In this document: in pieces, positions 1 through 10,265 of the stretch
How the letters are laid out: each line of letters begins with the position of its first letter
Position numbering within the stretch: position 1 is the stretch's first letter
Origin: Phoronis australis
Taxonomy: Eukaryota > Phoronida > Phoronidae
Length of the DNA: 54,230 nt
Assembly: GCA_002633005.1 (NCBI GenBank)
Contig: NMRA01000517.1
Span: forward strand, 46,577 to 100,806
Direction of reading: 5' to 3'
Translations under genes and position numbers: made by a program
Notes under the pieces: generated by a model
The model's input: the letters and a program-made list of their open reading frames with translations, nothing else
Databases searched by the model: none
Told to the model about the DNA's origin: nothing

Positions 1-118
1 GTCTCTTACAATCTCAAGGTTGGCCGTCCCTTACAATCTCAGGGTTAGTCGTCCCTTACGATCACAGGGTTGGCCGCCTCTTGCAGTGCAGTGGTAGTCA
101 TCCCTTACAAAACTTGCA
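1..118. repeat. 25-bp minisatellite, about 4.5 imperfect copies
   Basis: Units starting GTCCCTTACAATCTCAGGGT recur at 1, 26, 51 and 76, decaying toward 118. The array lies in the ORC2 intron just left of the first visible exon and probably continues beyond the window edge. Confidence 0.8.
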
Positions 119-283
119 AGTCATCGCTGAATTAATTAAAGCTGTATGTTGCAACCGATGTCATTAATTTTTAATGTAAATAGACCTGCCAGATCAATGG
201 TTAGATCTGACCGTGTTTTTTTGACATTGGTTGTCAAGCAACGGATTTATTTCAAATTATAAAAATCTTAATTATCTTTTCAG

Positions 284-3200
284 CCAAAGAACACCTGTAT
301 ATCGTTGTGCACAATATAGATGGACCACTTATGAGATCTGAAAAGGTCCAGGCTGTGCTAAGTCAGCTTGCAACCATTCCCAGAGTGCATTTCATTGCTT
401 CCATTGACCATATCAATGCACCTCTTGGTAAGGAGAATGCTATGTGATTGCAGTTAGTATAGGCTTGGATAAGCTTCATATAGTATGGGCTTGACTACTA
501 ATGAAGATGGTGTTGGTTTGACTCAGCTTGGTCACTCAGCAGGTCAAGGTCACCAGCTTTACTAGGTTAAGTGAATCATCATTTGCACTAATTTCTTGTG
601 AGGTATGCATCTACACAAAGGTCAGTCTGTTAATGTACATACACCAATTGTTAATGTGATTGCGCTGTTTTTATTGGCTAATCTAGTTCAGACGAACGTC
701 ACATTAAATCGTAAGACAGAAGTAGTTAGTCAAAGTAGTCATGACGGATAATTCTGTCGACAACAAAAATGTCTTGTAATGATTGGGCATCAAAATCCTA
801 ATTAACATATTATGACTTCACCCCTGTTTGTTGTTGATTCCCCTTTGTTCTCAGTCATCAGGGGAGATAATTTTGATGATGAATTTGACTTTGACCTGCC
901 TGTCATGAGGGGGATTTCCAGGTTATTTTGTTTGAATACTTTTGACTTATACTGTACATATTGTGTAGTAGTTACAAATCAGTGTGAATTGGAAAATCAT
1001 TAACAGATATCGCATTTATTCAGGGTGCTGTTTATTGGATGTTCTTTCTTTGTCGTCTCTCAATGTTGGGAGTGGTTGACCAACTAAACACTTACCTTCA
1101 CCATCTCATGTGCTCCATCTATATGTAGTTCAAGTCTTGGTCTTCCACCAGCCTTACTGAGGTGTTGCCTCTTGTACTCATTTTAGTGTGGGACCAAACT
1201 CAGACCAGCCGGTTCAATTGGGTTTGGCATGACACTACAACATTCATGCCGTACAGTGAAGAGACATCGTACGAGAACTCTCTTCTCGTTCAACAGTCAG
1301 GGGCTCTAGCTCTCAGTTCACTCACGCATGTTATGAGAAGTCTGACCCCTAATGCGAAGGGTATCTTCAAGTTGTTGGTGGTGTATCAATTGGAACATAG
1401 GGATAACTCTTCATATCTAGGTAGGTGGTGTATCAGTTGTGATGTAGGGATAACGGTTCATATCTAGGTAGGTGGTGCATCTGTTCTAATTTAAGAATAA
1501 CAGTTCATAATATGTGTTAGTTGGTGTATTTTTGTGGTATAAAGATAACTCTTCGCGCATTTGTCTAGGTAGGTGGTGATATAGGGAGAACTCTTCATAT
1601 CTAGGTAATCATTTAGGTGTAGTTTGACCTTTGACCTCTCGTGCTGTCTATGAAACTAAATAATTCCTTGTCTTTGGAATGGATTGATAGTCTGAGGTCA
1701 TCAAATGTTAGAGACAAATAAATAATATGTTGAATAAATATAAACTGTACGCTCAGCAAAACAATTAAAGAAATCACTGAGAGCCTCTTGATGGCAATCC
1801 GTCATCTTGTTCACTCTGAGAATGTTCACTAAATGTCGTTGGACCAGGGTTGAAGCATTAGCTGTTCATAACATGGCTGTAAATTCTGTGAAGTTGTTAG
1901 GCTACCCCCGACTGTCTCTATTAAAGCTGGAGCTGTAAACTGCAACATGAAGACTTCTTCACTCTCCGCTTGAACCAGTTAAAGTGAATGTAAAAGATTT
2001 TCACTTTAGTCTTGTCAATAGCTTGGCCGATGCTTCAACCCTGGTCCCACAACACCTAGTGGACATTCTCAGAATGAATAAGATGGCGGATTCCTATCGA
2101 AAGGCTCTCAGTAATTTCTTTCATATTTTCCTGTGAGTATGGTTTATTTATTTTGTCTCAACCATAGCCGATTAGCTTTCATCAAATATATTGAAGCTTG
2201 CTTCTGACCCATTAGATCATGTAATCACCAATTAAATGTACATAGACCTGCCCGCTGTACTAAATGTCAGCGCATTTACCTTATTTGGCTTTTATTGTAT
2301 TTTGTAGGCATGTCATTTCAAGATCTCTATCAGAAATGTCGAGAGGCATTCTTAGTAAACAGCGATCTCACCCTTCGGGCGCAGTTAACAGAGTTCAGAG
2401 ATCATAAATTGATCCGATCACGCAAGGTACGTCTTGTTTTTCTACATTAGATGAAGAAATAGATCCACGCACAATCTTTATCTGGAAGGATGCAGTTATT
2501 CTGCGCACATATGTATAATAACATAATTATCAGGATGCATTTTGCTGTCATCTTGTTCATCCGTCTAGCACTTGCTTCTGTATCTGTGAGGGTCATTATT
2601 AAATTTGGAAGTTATGTATTCCTCTGAACCTGACAACAGATGACTACTTTCAGACAGATCCAACAGTTGCGTCACATAATGCTATTTGCATTTGTTTCTA
2701 TATTTTCCAACTGAAGTTACTTTCAGGGTCTTTATGAAATTTGGTGGATGTGTTCATATGTACCTAATTGTTGATAGCAGTTCATAAATCATTCGCGAGG
2801 GTGGCACCCTGGTCACGCAAAGCAGTATGGGTAGTATTTTGGAGTTCACTGTGGGAATATCCTACTGGCAGACGATGGGTTGTTGAATAAGCTGAATTTA
2901 TTTGATGTGCTTCTTGGGCTCAAAACATTTCTTCAGGATCTGGGCGTACAATTTAGAGCACACAAAAAGCAAAAATTAGTTGAAGGTTGGTTCCATAGTC
3001 AGAAGGGCTCGAAGTGACAACTCTTTGGTTCACATAATTATCTTTTCACACCTTTGTGAATTTATTGATTGGCAACAGATTGAAGCTTGCAATTTCTGAA
3101 ATCAGAATGCCACCTTGCTATCTAATTGAAAACTAGTCTTTCAGAAAACACGGAAGTACGGAAGTATCAAAAATGTAAATGCTAAGATTTTTAAAATGTC

Positions 3201-5578
3201 ACCCTCTCTTACAAAATTGCATATCTGATAACAACAATGTTTTATTTTTTATAAATAATTGTCAATGCCTGTATTTAGGCGCTGACCCTACGTAAGAAGC
3301 TACGGCTATATTCGGAATAAAGTGCTTGCGCCTATATGCAAACCAATTGAGTAAAACAATCCTTGAACCGCTATGGCGCACCTCAACATATAAAAATACG
3401 TAGTGCTATTTGAATCTCAGAATGCATTTCATATTTTTGGCAATGGTCACTCAGTACGCCTGGCCTACTGTGTGTGTACGTGCTTCCACAGTAGTTAACA
3501 TCCAGATTAAGCACTTATGTTTACTTTGCAGTTGGAAACTGTAGGCTTATGTTAAAATCAATTAGAACATTCCAAAATGCACCACAAAAAAGGCTTCCGC
3601 GAAAGAGCGCCTAATTCAAAACAAGAAATTTGCATGAACCGGATTTTACTGATTGAAGTGTTTTGTGTCTTTTAAGAAAAAATCTGCTGATGAAGTCAGT
3701 CTAAACTCAATCCTGTGTTTTACCCAATAAGTTAAACTTATAGAATGAATTCTAACTTTTGCATTTGTGACGATGAAAAATTTGTGTTGATTAACATTTG
3801 ATAATATTCATGCCAAGTGCTGTGGAGTGACATATTTTCACCGTTAATAGAATATTGTTCTTATATCTTGCATATGGCATTCAGTTATGCCTAGTAATCA
3901 AACAGTTATGCCTAGTAATCAAACAGTTATGCCTAGTAATCAAACAGTTATGCCTAGTAATCAAAAAGTAACTTTTTTATGAAAGAATTTCCGTCAGTGA
4001 TTTTTCAGAAAAAAAGCACTCGAGAACATCATTTGTATGGTTCCAAAATCAAACCAGGTGTTGGACGTTAAAATTAAAATGAAAGACCAAATAACACAAA
4101 GGTCAAAAAGGTCAGCTGGCATTGCTTGGAAAGTGAATAATATGAACTCAGACACTTTCTCTCAAATTTTTTATGCTCATTTAAGAAACAATTTTTGGAT
4201 GGTGGCGAAGTGCTTTTTCTATATCGCACTACATTAATTCATATCTTATTGTTGAAATTTGATGATCTTAGTATAATTTTCACCTACACATACATCTCTC
4301 TACAAGTGATAGTCAAAACGTATAACATGGCTTGAACATAACTGTCCTTTTGGTCGCTCCAGGTAGCGCACGGCCGCATGCATACTCAGTACTAAGCCTA
4401 CAGGTGCGCTGCTGCAAATCTCTCGCGAAAAACCAACATTTGCTCAGGAACATTTGCTCAAATCAAAATGGCAGCAAAAAACGAAGAGGTCCATCAAGAA
4501 GACGATGCTCAGTCTCGTGAACCTTATGACTGGCTATTACTGTGCTCCCTTGTAGCAATTTTAGTAATTTGATGGCCATTTTTGGCATCAGCCTTGGAGT
4601 CTCTTACTGCTACATCATTTGAAAGATAGGCATGAAATTGTGAGTTATGTGTCGTAAACTCTATTTTACATTTCCGCTAGTTGCTCACCTGAGTGCTTGG
4701 AAATGTTTTGACAACTAAGCACCTTGCATATCTTTGCTACGTTGTGTGCATGTATATCTTTGTGTGCATGTCAAAATTCTGCAATGTTCTTGTCTGTTCT
4801 CAAGCGAGAGGCGAAACAAAAGTTTGACTCACTTGTTGTAGCATCTTTAGAGCCACATATAGCGTCATCTTTGGTCATTTTGTTTCATGTTTTGCAATGT
4901 AAACTTTTCGTTTTTTTTAAGGCAGTAAATTAACATTTACACATTATTAAATAAAATCCCTCGACCGAATTCATGGCTATCATCTGGCCGATTTAACTAG
5001 TGTGTTGTTCACACTGTATGAATACAAGACAGCAAGGTAAACAAAAGTCAGCGACAGCAGAAAGATGCACTCCAAAAAGGAGCAACCACAATTTTCTGGG
5101 ATTCACATTTCTTAAACGTGAATTTCAAGCACCGATTTGTCTCTACAACAGACCACATTTACACTTCCTCCATCAGTCATGCCAGTTTGTTTGTGTAAAG
5201 CGCTGCCTGTTGAGAATTCGGCCAGCCAATCAGAAATGCCGCTGTAAAAAAATTTCCGGATGGTGATACCTGCATGCTGGTTAACACCTAGCGGCACATA
5301 GGGAACCAGTGAGTGTGGCACTTTTAAGTGACAAAAGTGGTTATGAATTCAATGTTTGCATCGAAATGTTGCATAATTATGTAATGTTTATTTTAATTGA
5401 AATCCAGTTTTGTGAAAGTTGTTTGTGTGATTCTCATTACTCTTCAGTAAGTTATGAACCAGTTTATCAGGGGAGGTAACTTTAAACTTTTCAGGGTCTA
5501 GATGGTGTAGAACATCTGTTCATCCCTTTAGAACCTGCCACCTTGGACGAGTTCATTACCCATCAAGGGGAGCTTTGA
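284..5578 (+). CDS. ORC2: Origin recognition complex subunit 2, C-terminal exons (5' end outside window)
   Basis: Four coding exons join in phase: 284-427, 1187-1420, 2308-2426 and 5495-5578 (stop TGA 5576-5578), giving the last 192 residues. Human ORC2 is about 577 aa, so roughly two thirds lies left of the window. The first exon reads [12 protein letters not shown] then [12 protein letters not shown], the AAA+-like core with its Walker-B-like segment. The second has WDQ, TEE-like [11 protein letters not shown] and [17 protein letters not shown]. The third reads [19 protein letters not shown] and DHKLIRSRK, the winged-helix region, and the last ends [13 protein letters not shown]2 is part of the nuclear ORC1-6 ATPase that marks replication origins. 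All junctions are GT/AG. Exon 1187-1420 and the terminal exon have their 3' edges duplicated in tandem. Identification is by remembered similarity to vertebrate ORC2 and is strong. Confidence 0.93.
1374..1606. repeat. About 47-bp minisatellite spanning the ORC2 exon end and splice donor
   Basis: The last about 46 bases of exon 1187-1420 plus its donor (CTAG/GTAGGTG) are repeated with decay four more times into the intron. Ghost donors occur at 1468 (TATCTAG/GTAGGTGG), near 1567 and near 1604. Use of the second donor (1468) would add 47 nt, shift frame and meet a TAG directly before it, so only the first donor (1421) makes ORC2. Copies 3 and 4 have diverged most. Confidence 0.8.
1766..2122. 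mobile_element. MITE with about 95-bp terminal inverted repeats in an ORC2 intron
   Basis: The left arm (1766-1862, starting TAAAGAAATCACTGAGAGCC) matches the reverse complement of the right arm (about 2028-2122, ending GGCTCTCAGTAATTTCTTTC) over roughly 95 bp, with scattered differences and shared landmarks such as TCTGAGAATGT and ACCAGGGTTGAAGCAT. The core of about 165 bp has no ORF. I could not fix a target-site duplication. Superfamily unknown. Confidence 0.75.
2427..5494 (+). other. Last ORC2 intron, no gene seen
   Basis: A 3.07-kb AT-rich intron with donor GTACGT at 2427 and acceptor TTTTCAG ending 5494. Apart from the four-copy 21-bp minisatellite at 3883-3967, I see no exon, RNA gene or recognisable element. 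Short ORFs here (for example 4037-4237, 5000-5266) have no recognisable sequence. Confidence 0.6.
3883..3967. repeat. 21-bp minisatellite, four near-perfect copies
   Basis: The unit CAGTTATGCCTAGTAATCAA (plus one A) occurs four times head to tail inside the last ORC2 intron. Confidence 0.9.
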
Positions 5579-5668
5579 AGACAAAGGGTCTTTTGTTCGT
5601 CTCTTTAGAAGCTACCCCATTGGACGAGTTCTTCACTCATCAAGGGCCTCTTTGAAGACACAGGGTGA
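5527..5668. repeat. Partial tandem duplication of the ORC2 terminal exon end and 3' UTR
   Basis: About 63 bp from the end of the ORC2 coding region into its 3' UTR (about 5527-5589) recur at about 5604-5668 with roughly 80 percent identity. The copy still reads a terminus-like peptide (TPLDEFFTHQGPL then stop) but lies downstream of the true stop, so it is untranslated. Confidence 0.75.
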
Positions 5669-6399
5669 TGTGTGCGATAGAGAAGTTATTGGGAATGTTT
5701 CTTGCATCTGAATTAAAGTCACAAACTGCTGGGTATGTGTCATTTGACTGACATGGAAATTTTCACTAGTACAAGACGTGCTTTTCTCAACTTCTCCCCC
5801 CTCCCCCCTGATCCCAGAAGCTTGCACTGATTTTGATTTTTCAGTTTTGGTGTTACCTGTCAAACTGCAAGTTGGTTCATGTTCATCTGCAAAGTCATGT
5901 GGTAAAAGTAAAACACTTCTTTTCAAACAATGATTTGTCTATTTGTCTTTTGTCGAAAAAGTACACAATCAGTTTGACAGCGGTAAAAACACATTCCAAA
6001 TGAGATGAAACACATTGGAGGAGTAAGGAGAATAAACACTGCTGTGCGAGATGAGTAAAACATTTTCACAGATGTTGAGCTTGGGTGGCTTTACATTCCC
6101 CTCCCAACTTTCATAAATAGTTTGACCTTTATGTCAGCCTTTGAGCGATTTTAAGCCTTATCCTAAAATTTTTCTTGAAAAGCTCAATACGTTTCCCTAG
6201 CTTCAACTGATTAGCCCATTGATTTCCTCAAACACTTCCAAATGATCTGGTCAGTTGGCATACCACTACACTGAACTGGCTTTCCTGAATAGTCAAATAT
6301 GCTTTGAAAGCATAACAACCTGATAATACTGCTAATATTTGGGGTTTGACTTTTTACTAATTTTGGACATTATGGCTGAACTAAAATGCATGCCTTTTA

Positions 6400-6496
6400 A
6401 AGGTCACTCGAAGATAAGGCCATACCTGAAGGTCACTCGCAGATAAGGCGATACCTGAAGGTCACTCGCAGATAAGTCGATACATGAAGGTCACAT
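6400..6496. repeat. 29-bp minisatellite, three copies plus a partial
   Basis: Units beginning AAGGTCACTCGCAGATAAGG start at 6400, 6429 and 6458, followed by a truncated copy. It is intergenic, downstream of ORC2. Confidence 0.8.
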
Positions 6497-6659
6497 AGTC
6501 AACAGTACAGGGCAGTGTATGGTCACTGGACCTCCCAAATTTTTGTGAATACAACAGTGAAAACTCCTTCATGCTCGACAAAATATATTTGATGGAAAAA
6601 CTGTATGTTTTTTATCATATTTCACTGAACTGTTGCTGTCATATATACAAAGCTGTATT

Positions 6660-6960
6660 GCAGTGGCGGATCTAAGATACCATAAGTGGGGGGGCAACAT
6701 GTTGCCTCAGGGAATTAGGCAAAACGCGATTGTATGTGCACACAGGTGGGGGGGCTGGGGATGTGGATCTCCTGTTCGGAAAAATCTATGGGTGGATTAT
6801 AAAAAAAGGACGCGCACACGATCTCTCCGCGTTCTGGGGTCTGAGCCCCCTCATCCGCTACCGGTCTCAGTTATTGAACTCAATATTTCCTCATGCTTCA
6901 TTTTGCTTCGGGCAGCCAGGAGGGGGGGGGGGCTAAATCCGCCTGGACCGAGCCTTTGAA
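6660..6960. mobile_element. Putative MITE bounded by GTGGCGGAT / ATCCGCC-type ends with poly-G tracts
   Basis: The left end reads CAGTGGCGGATCTAAG and the right end has a run of G followed by CTAAATCCGCCTGG, partly its reverse complement. Poly-G tracts occur at about 6687, 6747 and 6920. Elements with a CAGTGGCGGAT-type end are common in invertebrate genomes (hAT-like or unclassified). A related end (CCGCCACTG) occurs near 21510. Short ORFs here are incidental. Confidence 0.45.
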
Positions 6961-7439
6961 ACCATTCGTTGTGGAATGCCGAATTACCAGTGCATTGACA
7001 CGCCAGTGATTCTGTCGATTCAAACTGACGCCGCGCCGGGTGCTGCAGTTGCTCGCATAGAATATTCTGCGACAAGTTTAGGTCACCAAGCCAGCCCAAG
7101 TTTTAATAGAAAAAGTATTTCCGCGTAGTTTGACTGCATTTGATGGTTTGTTATAGTGTCCTCTTGTGATCTTATGTTACATATCTTGCTCGACGCTACG
7201 GTCCCTAGCTGGTCACTCTGACATCGTCACGTTCATTGTTAATTCAAATTCTGAAACTCTAATGTAGTAAAAGAATGGAGATTAGTTTCACAATTTTCTT
7301 GCTTGTCCACATATACTCAGATAAGACATAAGACTATGTATACACTGTTGATTATGCAGGCGTGTATTGTGAAGTCTACTATGCTCTTTTATCAGCGACA
7401 GTCACTTTAATGTTAACCGGCCAAAAGCAGCAATAGAAA

Positions 7440-7605
7440 ATCTTAGACATGCGCGCGCCCAGGGGGGCTTGAACGAGCTCCCCCCCTCCCAGTTGGCGAA
7501 GTGGGCAAAAAGGTCTGCCTCAGAGGAACAAAACCTCTGAGGAAACGAGACAAAAGTCCTCAGGAATTTGGCGCGAATGCACAATTCATAGGTCTGAACA
7601 TAGTA
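7440..7605. repeat. Dispersed repeat fragment shared with 16005-16130
   Basis: The segment CGCCCAGGGGGGCTT, followed by text with AAGGTCTGCCTCAGAG, is a diverged copy of 16010-16130 (CGCACCCAGGGGGGCTT, AAGGTCCGCCTCAGAG). It belongs to the same element as 7760-7990, but here the two parts are in the opposite order from the other copy. Confidence 0.65.
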
Positions 7606-7624
7606 TCCCGGTCTTTTTCAGTCC

Positions 7625-7760
7625 CCGTTTTTTATGCGCCCTCATATTATGTGGACGCATTAAGCCGTCATCTCCGTCCGTCCGTCCGGCGTCCGCTGTT
7701 CTATCTCCAAAACCCCTTGACGTATGATCATGAAATTTTGCACATTTGTTCCATCATTAC
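7625..7760 (+). mobile_element. 5' end fragment of the GTCC / CTCF-motif repeat family
   Basis: It starts TTTTATGCGCCCTCATATTA, then GACGCATTAAGCCGTCATCTCCGTCCGTCC and the run ATCATGAAATTTTGCACA, all shared with the element starts at 8017 and 52813. It is truncated before any CCTAGTGG motif. Confidence 0.7.
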
Positions 7761-7990
7761 GAGATAATGTCATGATTGTTTACTCAGTGATGACTTTGTT
7801 AGCGTACGTAGCATAATAAATTGATAATGAATTCAAAAGTCGTCTCGTTCATATCCAGCAAAGGGCTTAGTCTGCCACAAACACTTCCTCGTATGACGTG
7901 ATCGATTTCCAGTAAAGGAACTAATTATTGATCGAAATTATCGCCCGGGGCCATTGGAGGCAGTGAAGATTATAATATAATCAACCAGGC
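7760..7990 (-). pseudogene. Degenerate copy of the element encoding the 15657-15968 ORF
   Basis: It aligns with 15765-15990: shared CCCGGGGCCATTGGAGGCAG, GATTATAATATAATCAACC, and weaker similarity across the minus-strand reading frame of that copy, here broken by indels. The coding content is unidentified. It is flanked on both sides by GTCC-family elements, so this region is a nest of insertions. Confidence 0.6.
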
Positions 7991-8073
7991 TTAGAAGTGA
8001 TGGTAGTAGATTTACATTTTATGCGCCCACATATTTATATGTGGACGCATTATGCCGTCATCTCCGTCCGTCC

Positions 8074-8178
8074 AGGCGGCGTCCGTCCGGGCGGCGTCCG
8101 TCCGGGCGGCGTCCGTCCGGGCGGCGTCCGTCCGGGCGGCGTCCGTCCGGGCGGCGTCCGTCCGGGCGGCGTCCGACC
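8074..8178. repeat. 15-bp GC-rich minisatellite, seven copies
   Basis: The unit GTCCGTCCGGGCGGC repeats perfectly and makes long spurious ORFs in several frames on both strands. It is part of the 5' end of the GTCC repeat family, which in other copies has only one to three GTCC units. Confidence 0.92.
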
Positions 8179-8186
8179 ACCAGTGT

Positions 8187-9841
8187 GCCCCCTAGTGGCA
8201 ATTTTAGGTTTTACGCTTACCTCTTTAGGGGGCACAGAACAGTTCTCACAGGGGTTTGCGTGTCAGAACACACGTCAATGCACTCTTCACCCTTTCTTCA
8301 CTTTGTCCAAAACTACATGCAAATAAGGAAATGTTTTGAGTCATTTCACATCACAAGCCCTACAGATGAGCACAGAAACTTTATTCTCTCTTGTATTTTT
8401 GACCCATTCACTCCCAGTGAAAACCAAGCCGAACTAAGAAAAATGAGGGCAAAAAAATGCAAAATCGGCACTTTTCACCCCAAAATCACCACTTTCCTGC
8501 CGATGCACGACTAAAGCCAACATTAGATTCCGAAAGCAAATTTCCTACCGATTCCAAAAATGTGGTCCAAAAGTACTGTCAACCAACTAGTTTTTTTGCA
8601 AATCTGGCTTGTTTGAGGGCTACCTGAAATCGCGGCCAATTTCTCAGTTGCTACACAGCAATGCACAACTGCAACAGGGGGCCACCATCTTGAAGAAGAG
8701 TGCAGCTACAGCCGAGAAACTGGCCTTTTTTCATTCCCAGCATGTTCACAAATACAACAAAAAAACATTCACTTGGCCTACACACAATACCTAATTGAAA
8801 AATGCCCCCAAGCCTGGCCTAGCCCTAGATTTTAACATTTTGGGAGTGCAAATTGACCGCGGCCACAACCTAACTATTCAGTGCCACCTTATTTTCAAAA
8901 GTCCTGAACGAATTTTCATGAAATTTGGAATGTAGGCACCTATTAGTAAGATGACGCTATCCTCCCATTTTCAGATGGATTCGACGTACTTTGCGCCACC
9001 TAGTGGCCATTTTTACTGTTTTCGAGTCTGTTTTTGCGTCCACCCCTCTATCAAGCAAACCACTCAAGGGATGATTGTGAAAATTGGCATGTATGTGCTT
9101 ACTATAAAGAGGACGGTTGACGATGATTTTCCGACGATTTCGACTACTGTGGCGCCTCCTAGTGGCAGTTTTGTTTTTGTTGCGCCTATGGCTGTATCTC
9201 CTAAACCGTTCGCAGGATCTTTACTTAATTTAGCAAGTGTATTTATATATGATGTTGACTACGGATGACGACGACTTTCGGACAGATCTGACTACTGCTG
9301 TGCCCCCTAGTGGCAATTTTAGTTTTTTTACGTTTAACTCAGTATCTTCAAAGGTTCTGAACAGATTTTCATAAAATTTTTACAGGCACCCATTGGTGTG
9401 ATGACGCTATCTTCCTGTTCTTGGTATTTTGTTCCACCTAGTGGCCATTTTTGCTGTTTTCAAATCTTGTTTTTGGTGTCCACCCCTGTATCAACCAAAT
9501 CATTTGAAAATTGGCATATATGTTCTCGATGTGAAGACGACCTTTGATGATGGTGACTGACTACTGTGATGCCTCCTAGTGGTAGTTTTGTTTTGCGCCC
9601 ATAGTTGTATCTCTTAAATCCACTGCAGGATCTTTAATAAATTTAGTAAGTGTATTTATATGAAGATAGCAACAGACGACTACGACTTTCAGGCGGATCC
9701 AACGGACACTGTGGCCACTAGTGGCAATTTCATTTTATTCCCTTTTCCTTTGTTTCTCTGAAGTTCCTTGACAGATTTTTATGAAATATGGCATGTTCCC
9801 ATTTTTGGATGGATTGTATGTTTTTGCGCCATCTAGTGGCC
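8187..9841 (-). promoter_or_regulatory. Array of eight CTCF-like core motifs
   Basis: Minus-strand cores: 8187-8200 TGCCACTAGGGGGC; 8995-9008 GGCCACTAGGTGGC; 9154-9167 TGCCACTAGGAGGC; 9302-9315 TGCCACTAGGGGGC; 9433-9446 GGCCACTAGGTGGA; 9571-9584 with CCACTAGGAGGC; about 9711-9726 degenerate; 9828-9841 GGCCACTAGATGGC. The known bilaterian CTCF core is CCASYAGRKGGC. Four boxes match it exactly and the rest differ by one or two bases. All face the same way, about 115-160 bp apart once the 0.66-kb insertion is removed. Binding is inferred, not shown. Confidence 0.55.
8227..8890 (+). repeat. About 0.65-kb dispersed repeat inserted in the CTCF-motif element
   Basis: The short element copy at 52980-53060 runs straight through where this segment sits, so it is an insertion. 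It is a diverged homologue of 48066-48660: shared opening GGCACA..ACAGTT, CTTTCCTGC / CTTCCCTGC, ATTCCAAAAATGT / ATTCTAAAAATGT and TCTCAGT. No coding capacity was recognised. Confidence 0.6.
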
Positions 9842-9944
9842 ATTTTTATGATACAAATAAATAACCCTAAAAGCACACCATTTGCGATGCATTCGTGGGC
9901 GCATTTCAACGTTCCGCGCGGTGCTCTTGTAAGGTATACCTGTC

Positions 9945-10075
9945 GATGGGAGGCCTTTTGACGACAGCCGCTCGGTCACCTCTGATTAAGTCGTCAAAAC
10001 TACACGTGAGAAATCTCAATTTTAAGTTTAATTCTCATAATTTTACTAATCATTAACTTACAACTCTACGCAGTC
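9945..10075 (+). mobile_element. 3' tail of a LINE, paralogous to 18765-18895
   Basis: TTTTGACGACAGCCGCTCGG through TTAATTCTCATAATTTTACT matches the region just after the LINE RNase H/zinc-knuckle ORF at 18.16-18.75 kb. It marks the left edge of the first copy of the segmental duplication. Confidence 0.65.
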
Positions 10076-10094
10076 ATAGCCCTCGAATGCCAAC

Positions 10095-10265
10095 TCTCGC
10101 ACGTGACCTATGTATTCTCATGGGCGGCGCACCATAGGGCCCGGTGCTGAGGGTGCTGTAGTCCCCCACTTTTTCAGTGCTCCGGCGCCCATGGTCTATG
10201 GATGGTGCACCACTGGGGGGGTATAGCCCCACTTTTTTCAGTGCTGCGCCGCCCATGATTCTGTT
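10095..10265 (-). repeat. Dispersed GGCGCAGCACTGAAAA repeat, minus orientation
   Basis: Its reverse complement matches 24548-24690 and 26034-26150: GGGCGGCGCAGCACTGAAAA, a G/C-rich stretch with a GGGGCTA-like core, then GTGCACC and CATGG. Probably a MITE of unknown class. It lies at the left edge of the material found only in the first duplication copy (10.09-11.42 kb). Confidence 0.55.

Larger units (their letters stand above)
8017..9930 (+). mobile_element. Non-autonomous composite repeat carrying an array of CTCF-like motifs (long copy)
   Basis: The 5' end is a 30-bp imperfect hairpin ATGCGCCCACATA...TATGTGGACGCAT (8020-8049), followed by seven 15-bp GTCCGTCCGGGCGGC units. The 3' end carries GTGGGCGCATTTC, complementary to the start over about 10 bp, then a small hairpin and GCTCTTGT. 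In between, CCTAGTGG boxes recur at 8187, 8995, 9154, 9302, 9433, 9571, about 9711 and 9828. Read on the minus strand they give CCACTAGGKGGC-type CTCF cores. A 0.66-kb foreign repeat (8227-8890) is inserted after the first box. No transposase ORF is seen. It is homologous to 52813-53790. Confidence 0.8.

Noticed and set aside
1374-1606. CRISPR-like arrays (here and the 40-, 42- and 68-bp arrays)
   Set aside because: Units are head-to-tail without unique spacers, in an intron-bearing eukaryotic genome; they are minisatellites and satellites.
7997-8514. Overlapping ORFs of 109, 157 and 61 residues rich in GRRPS/VRPGG/RTPPG
   Set aside because: They are translations of the 15-bp GTCC minisatellite, whose length is a multiple of three and leaves all frames open.
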